DNA from: TMP-24 sp046348855
GTDB taxonomy: Bacteria > Pseudomonadota > Alphaproteobacteria > Rhodobacterales > Rhodobacteraceae
Length of the DNA stretch: 64,000 nt
Assembly (NCBI GenBank): GCA_046348855.1
Contig: JAXMDK010000018.1
Coordinates: 15,082-79,081, forward strand
Reading direction: 5' to 3'
The notes beneath the pieces are model-generated. The model was not told the origin of the DNA, did no database searches, and saw nothing but the letters and a program-made list of their open reading frames with translations. Below are positions 62,392 through 64,000 of the stretch, piece by piece. Position 1 is the first letter of the stretch. The number at the start of each line of letters is the position of its first letter. The position numbers and the translations under genes were made by a program.

Positions 62392-63993
62392 ATGGCCATT
62401 ACCTCAGCCAACCAGCTGGAGCTTCTGCAGACCGCCGAAGCGGTGGCGCGCGAAAAGATGATCGACCCGGATCTGGTGATCCAGGCGATGGAGGAAAGTC
62501 TCGCCCGCGCGGCGAAGTCCCGCTACGGCGCGGAAATGGACATCCGCGTGGCCATCGACCGCAAGACCGGCCGCGCCACCTTCACCCGCGTCCGCACCGT
62601 GGTCGAGGATGACGCAGTGGAAAACTACCAGGCGCAGCTGACCGTCGCCCAGGCCAAGCAGTATCTGTCCGACCCCAAGGTCGGAGACGTGATCGCTGAC
62701 GAAGTGCCGCCGGTCGATCTCGGCCGCATCGCTGCGCAGTCGGCCAAGCAGGTGATCCTGCAAAAGGTGCGCGAAGCCGAACGCGACCGCCAGTTCGAGG
62801 AATTCAAGGACCGCAAGGGCTCGATCATCAACGGCGTGGTCAAGCGCGAGGAATACGGCAACATCATCGTCGACGTCGGCCGTGGCGAGGCGATCCTGCG
62901 GCGCACCGAAAAGATCGGCCGCGAAAGCTATCGTCCGAACGACCGCATCCGCGCCTACATCAAGGACGTGCGCCGCGAAACCCGGGGCCCGCAGATCTTC
63001 CTCAGCCGCACCGATCCGCAGTTCATGGCGGAACTGTTCAAGATGGAAGTGCCGGAAATCTACGACGGCATCATCGAGATCAAGGCCGTGGCCCGCGATC
63101 CCGGCAGCCGCGCCAAGATCGGCGTCATTTCCTATGACAATTCGATCGACCCGGTCGGCGCCTGCGTCGGCATGCGCGGCAGCCGCGTGCAGGCGGTGGT
63201 GAACGAGCTTCAGGGCGAAAAGATCGACATCATCCCGTGGAACGAAGACCCGGCCACCTTCCTGGTAAACGCGCTGCAGCCCGCCGAGGTCGCCAAGGTG
63301 GTGATCGACGAGGAAGCCAACCGCATCGAGGTCGTGGTTCCCGACGGGCAATTGTCGCTGGCCATCGGCCGGCGCGGCCAGAACGTGCGGCTGGCCAGCC
63401 AGCTGACCGGGCTCGACATCGACATCATGACCGAACAGGAAGAAAGCGAACGCCGCCAGGCCGAATTCGCCGAACGCACCAAGCTGTTCATGGAGGCGCT
63501 GGACCTGGACGAATTCTTCGCCCAGTTGCTGGTTTCCGAAGGCTTCACCAACCTGGAAGAAGTGGCCTACGTCGATCTTGACGAACTCCTGTCGATCGAA
63601 GGCGTCGACGAAGGCACCGCCGAAGAACTCCAGGCCCGCGCCCGCGACCATATCGAGGCGCAGAACAAAGCTGCGCTCGACAATGCCCGCGCGCTGGGGA
63701 TCGAGGACAGCCTGGTGAACTTCGAGGGCCTGACCCCGCAGATGCTGGAGGCGCTGGCCAAGGACGGGATCAAGACGCTGGAAGATTTCGCCACCTGCGC
63801 CGACTGGGAACTGGCCGGCGGCTGGACCACGGTAAATGGCGAACGGGTCAAGGACGAAGGCATTCTCGAGAAATACGACGTCAGCCTCGAGGAAGCCCAG
63901 CATCTGGTGATGACGGCGCGCATCCAGCTTGGTTGGGTCGATCCGTCCGAACTGGCGACCGACGAAGTGGAAGAAGAGGAAGCCGAGGCCTGA
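62392..63993 (+). CDS. nusA: Transcription termination/antitermination protein NusA
   Basis: 533 aa, with N-terminal RNAP-binding domain (1-130), S1 domain (GSIINGVVKREEYGNIIVDVGRGEAIL), two KH domains (VGACVGMRGSRVQAVVNELQGEKIDIIPW and the second around IGRRGQNVRLASQLTG) and an acidic helical C terminus with repeats (LVSEGFTNLEEVAYVD, LEALAKDGIKTLEDFA). It controls pausing and antitermination. It overlaps the next gene by 1 bp. Confidence 0.97.
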   Translation: MAITSANQLELLQTAEAVAREKMIDPDLVIQAMEESLARAAKSRYGAEMDIRVAIDRKTGRATFTRVRTVVEDDAVENYQAQLTVAQAKQYLSDPKVGDVIADEVPPVDLGRIAAQSAKQVILQKVREAERDRQFEEFKDRKGSIINGVVKREEYGNIIVDVGRGEAILRRTEKIGRESYRPNDRIRAYIKDVRRETRGPQIFLSRTDPQFMAELFKMEVPEIYDGIIEIKAVARDPGSRAKIGVISYDNSIDPVGACVGMRGSRVQAVVNELQGEKIDIIPWNEDPATFLVNALQPAEVAKVVIDEEANRIEVVVPDGQLSLAIGRRGQNVRLASQLTGLDIDIMTEQEESERRQAEFAERTKLFMEALDLDEFFAQLLVSEGFTNLEEVAYVDLDELLSIEGVDEGTAEELQARARDHIEAQNKAALDNARALGIEDSLVNFEGLTPQMLEALAKDGIKTLEDFATCADWELAGGWTTVNGERVKDEGILEKYDVSLEEAQHLVMTARIQLGWVDPSELATDEVEEEEAEA

Positions 63994-64000
63994 TGACACG
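63993..64000 (+). CDS. Start of next gene, cut by the window end (perhaps ylxR/rnpM)
   Basis: An ATG at 63993 overlaps the nusA stop as TGATG and only eight bases are available. In alphaproteobacteria the gene after nusA is usually the YlxR (DUF448) RNA-binding protein, then infB. The identity here is position-based inference only. Confidence 0.35.

Overview
The window is GC-rich alphaproteobacterial chromosome, most likely from Rhodobacterales (Rhodobacter/Paracoccus relatives). Supporting signs are an fdsGBACD formate dehydrogenase operon of the Rhodobacter capsulatus type, a ubiquinone hydroxylase gene, LolA, HspQ, a LacI-type operator in front of pyk, and intergenic GC-rich stem-loop repeats. 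No rRNA, tRNA, CRISPR array, prophage or intact insertion sequence was seen. Coding density is high.

Layout. 1-9861: a sugar-use operon on the + strand (end of a binding protein, two ABC permeases, a GH63-like glycosidase, a LacI regulator, a three-domain kinase/M23/aminotransferase fusion, a GH42 beta-galactosidase), with several start/stop overlaps. 9862-10160: a repeat-rich spacer bounded by an inverted repeat. 10161-13247: L,D-transpeptidase, a frameshifted ribA, an OmpR-type response regulator and a small exported protein. 13394-26252: housekeeping and envelope genes (xthA, thioredoxin co-chaperone, LON-domain protein, Trm112, UbiH-type hydroxylase, amidase, dapC, ftsK, a cellulose-synthase-like glycosyltransferase, lolA, an SLT lipoprotein). 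26424-34478: hspQ, gamma-glutamyltransferase, a STAS/anti-sigma kinase pair, thiolase, fRMsr, a tandem GFA protein, a VOC protein, a homocysteine methyltransferase and an RluA-type pseudouridine synthase. 34616-35852: an RTX-repeat protein broken by a one-base frameshift. 36000-40985: rpsO, a low-GC small gene, an EamA permease, pnp and a glycosyltransferase. 41010-54021: peroxiredoxin, aldehyde dehydrogenase, a non-pyrrolysine MttB-family protein with a trimethylamine-dehydrogenase-like flavoprotein, then fdsGBACD and its LysR regulator. 54061-64000: hemolysin-III protein, N-formylglutamate amidohydrolase, pyk, rpmI-rplT, a glycosyltransferase, pheS, a serine hydrolase, rimP-nusA and the first bases of the next gene.

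How it may work together. The most coherent accessory theme is C1 metabolism at 41.9-54 kb: an MttB-family methyltransferase and a demethylase-like flavoprotein sit beside a complete NAD-dependent formate dehydrogenase operon, which would suit oxidation of methyl groups from quaternary amines through formate. This link is inference from gene order. A second theme is family 2 glycosyltransferase genes placed beside or within conserved housekeeping blocks (ftsK/lolA, after pnp, rplT/pheS). Two candidate regulatory sites stand out: a LacI-family operator 14 bp before pyk, and a promoter-hairpin-terminator leader just before rimP-nusA. Two single-base frameshifts (ribA and the RTX gene) may be real or may be assembly errors.
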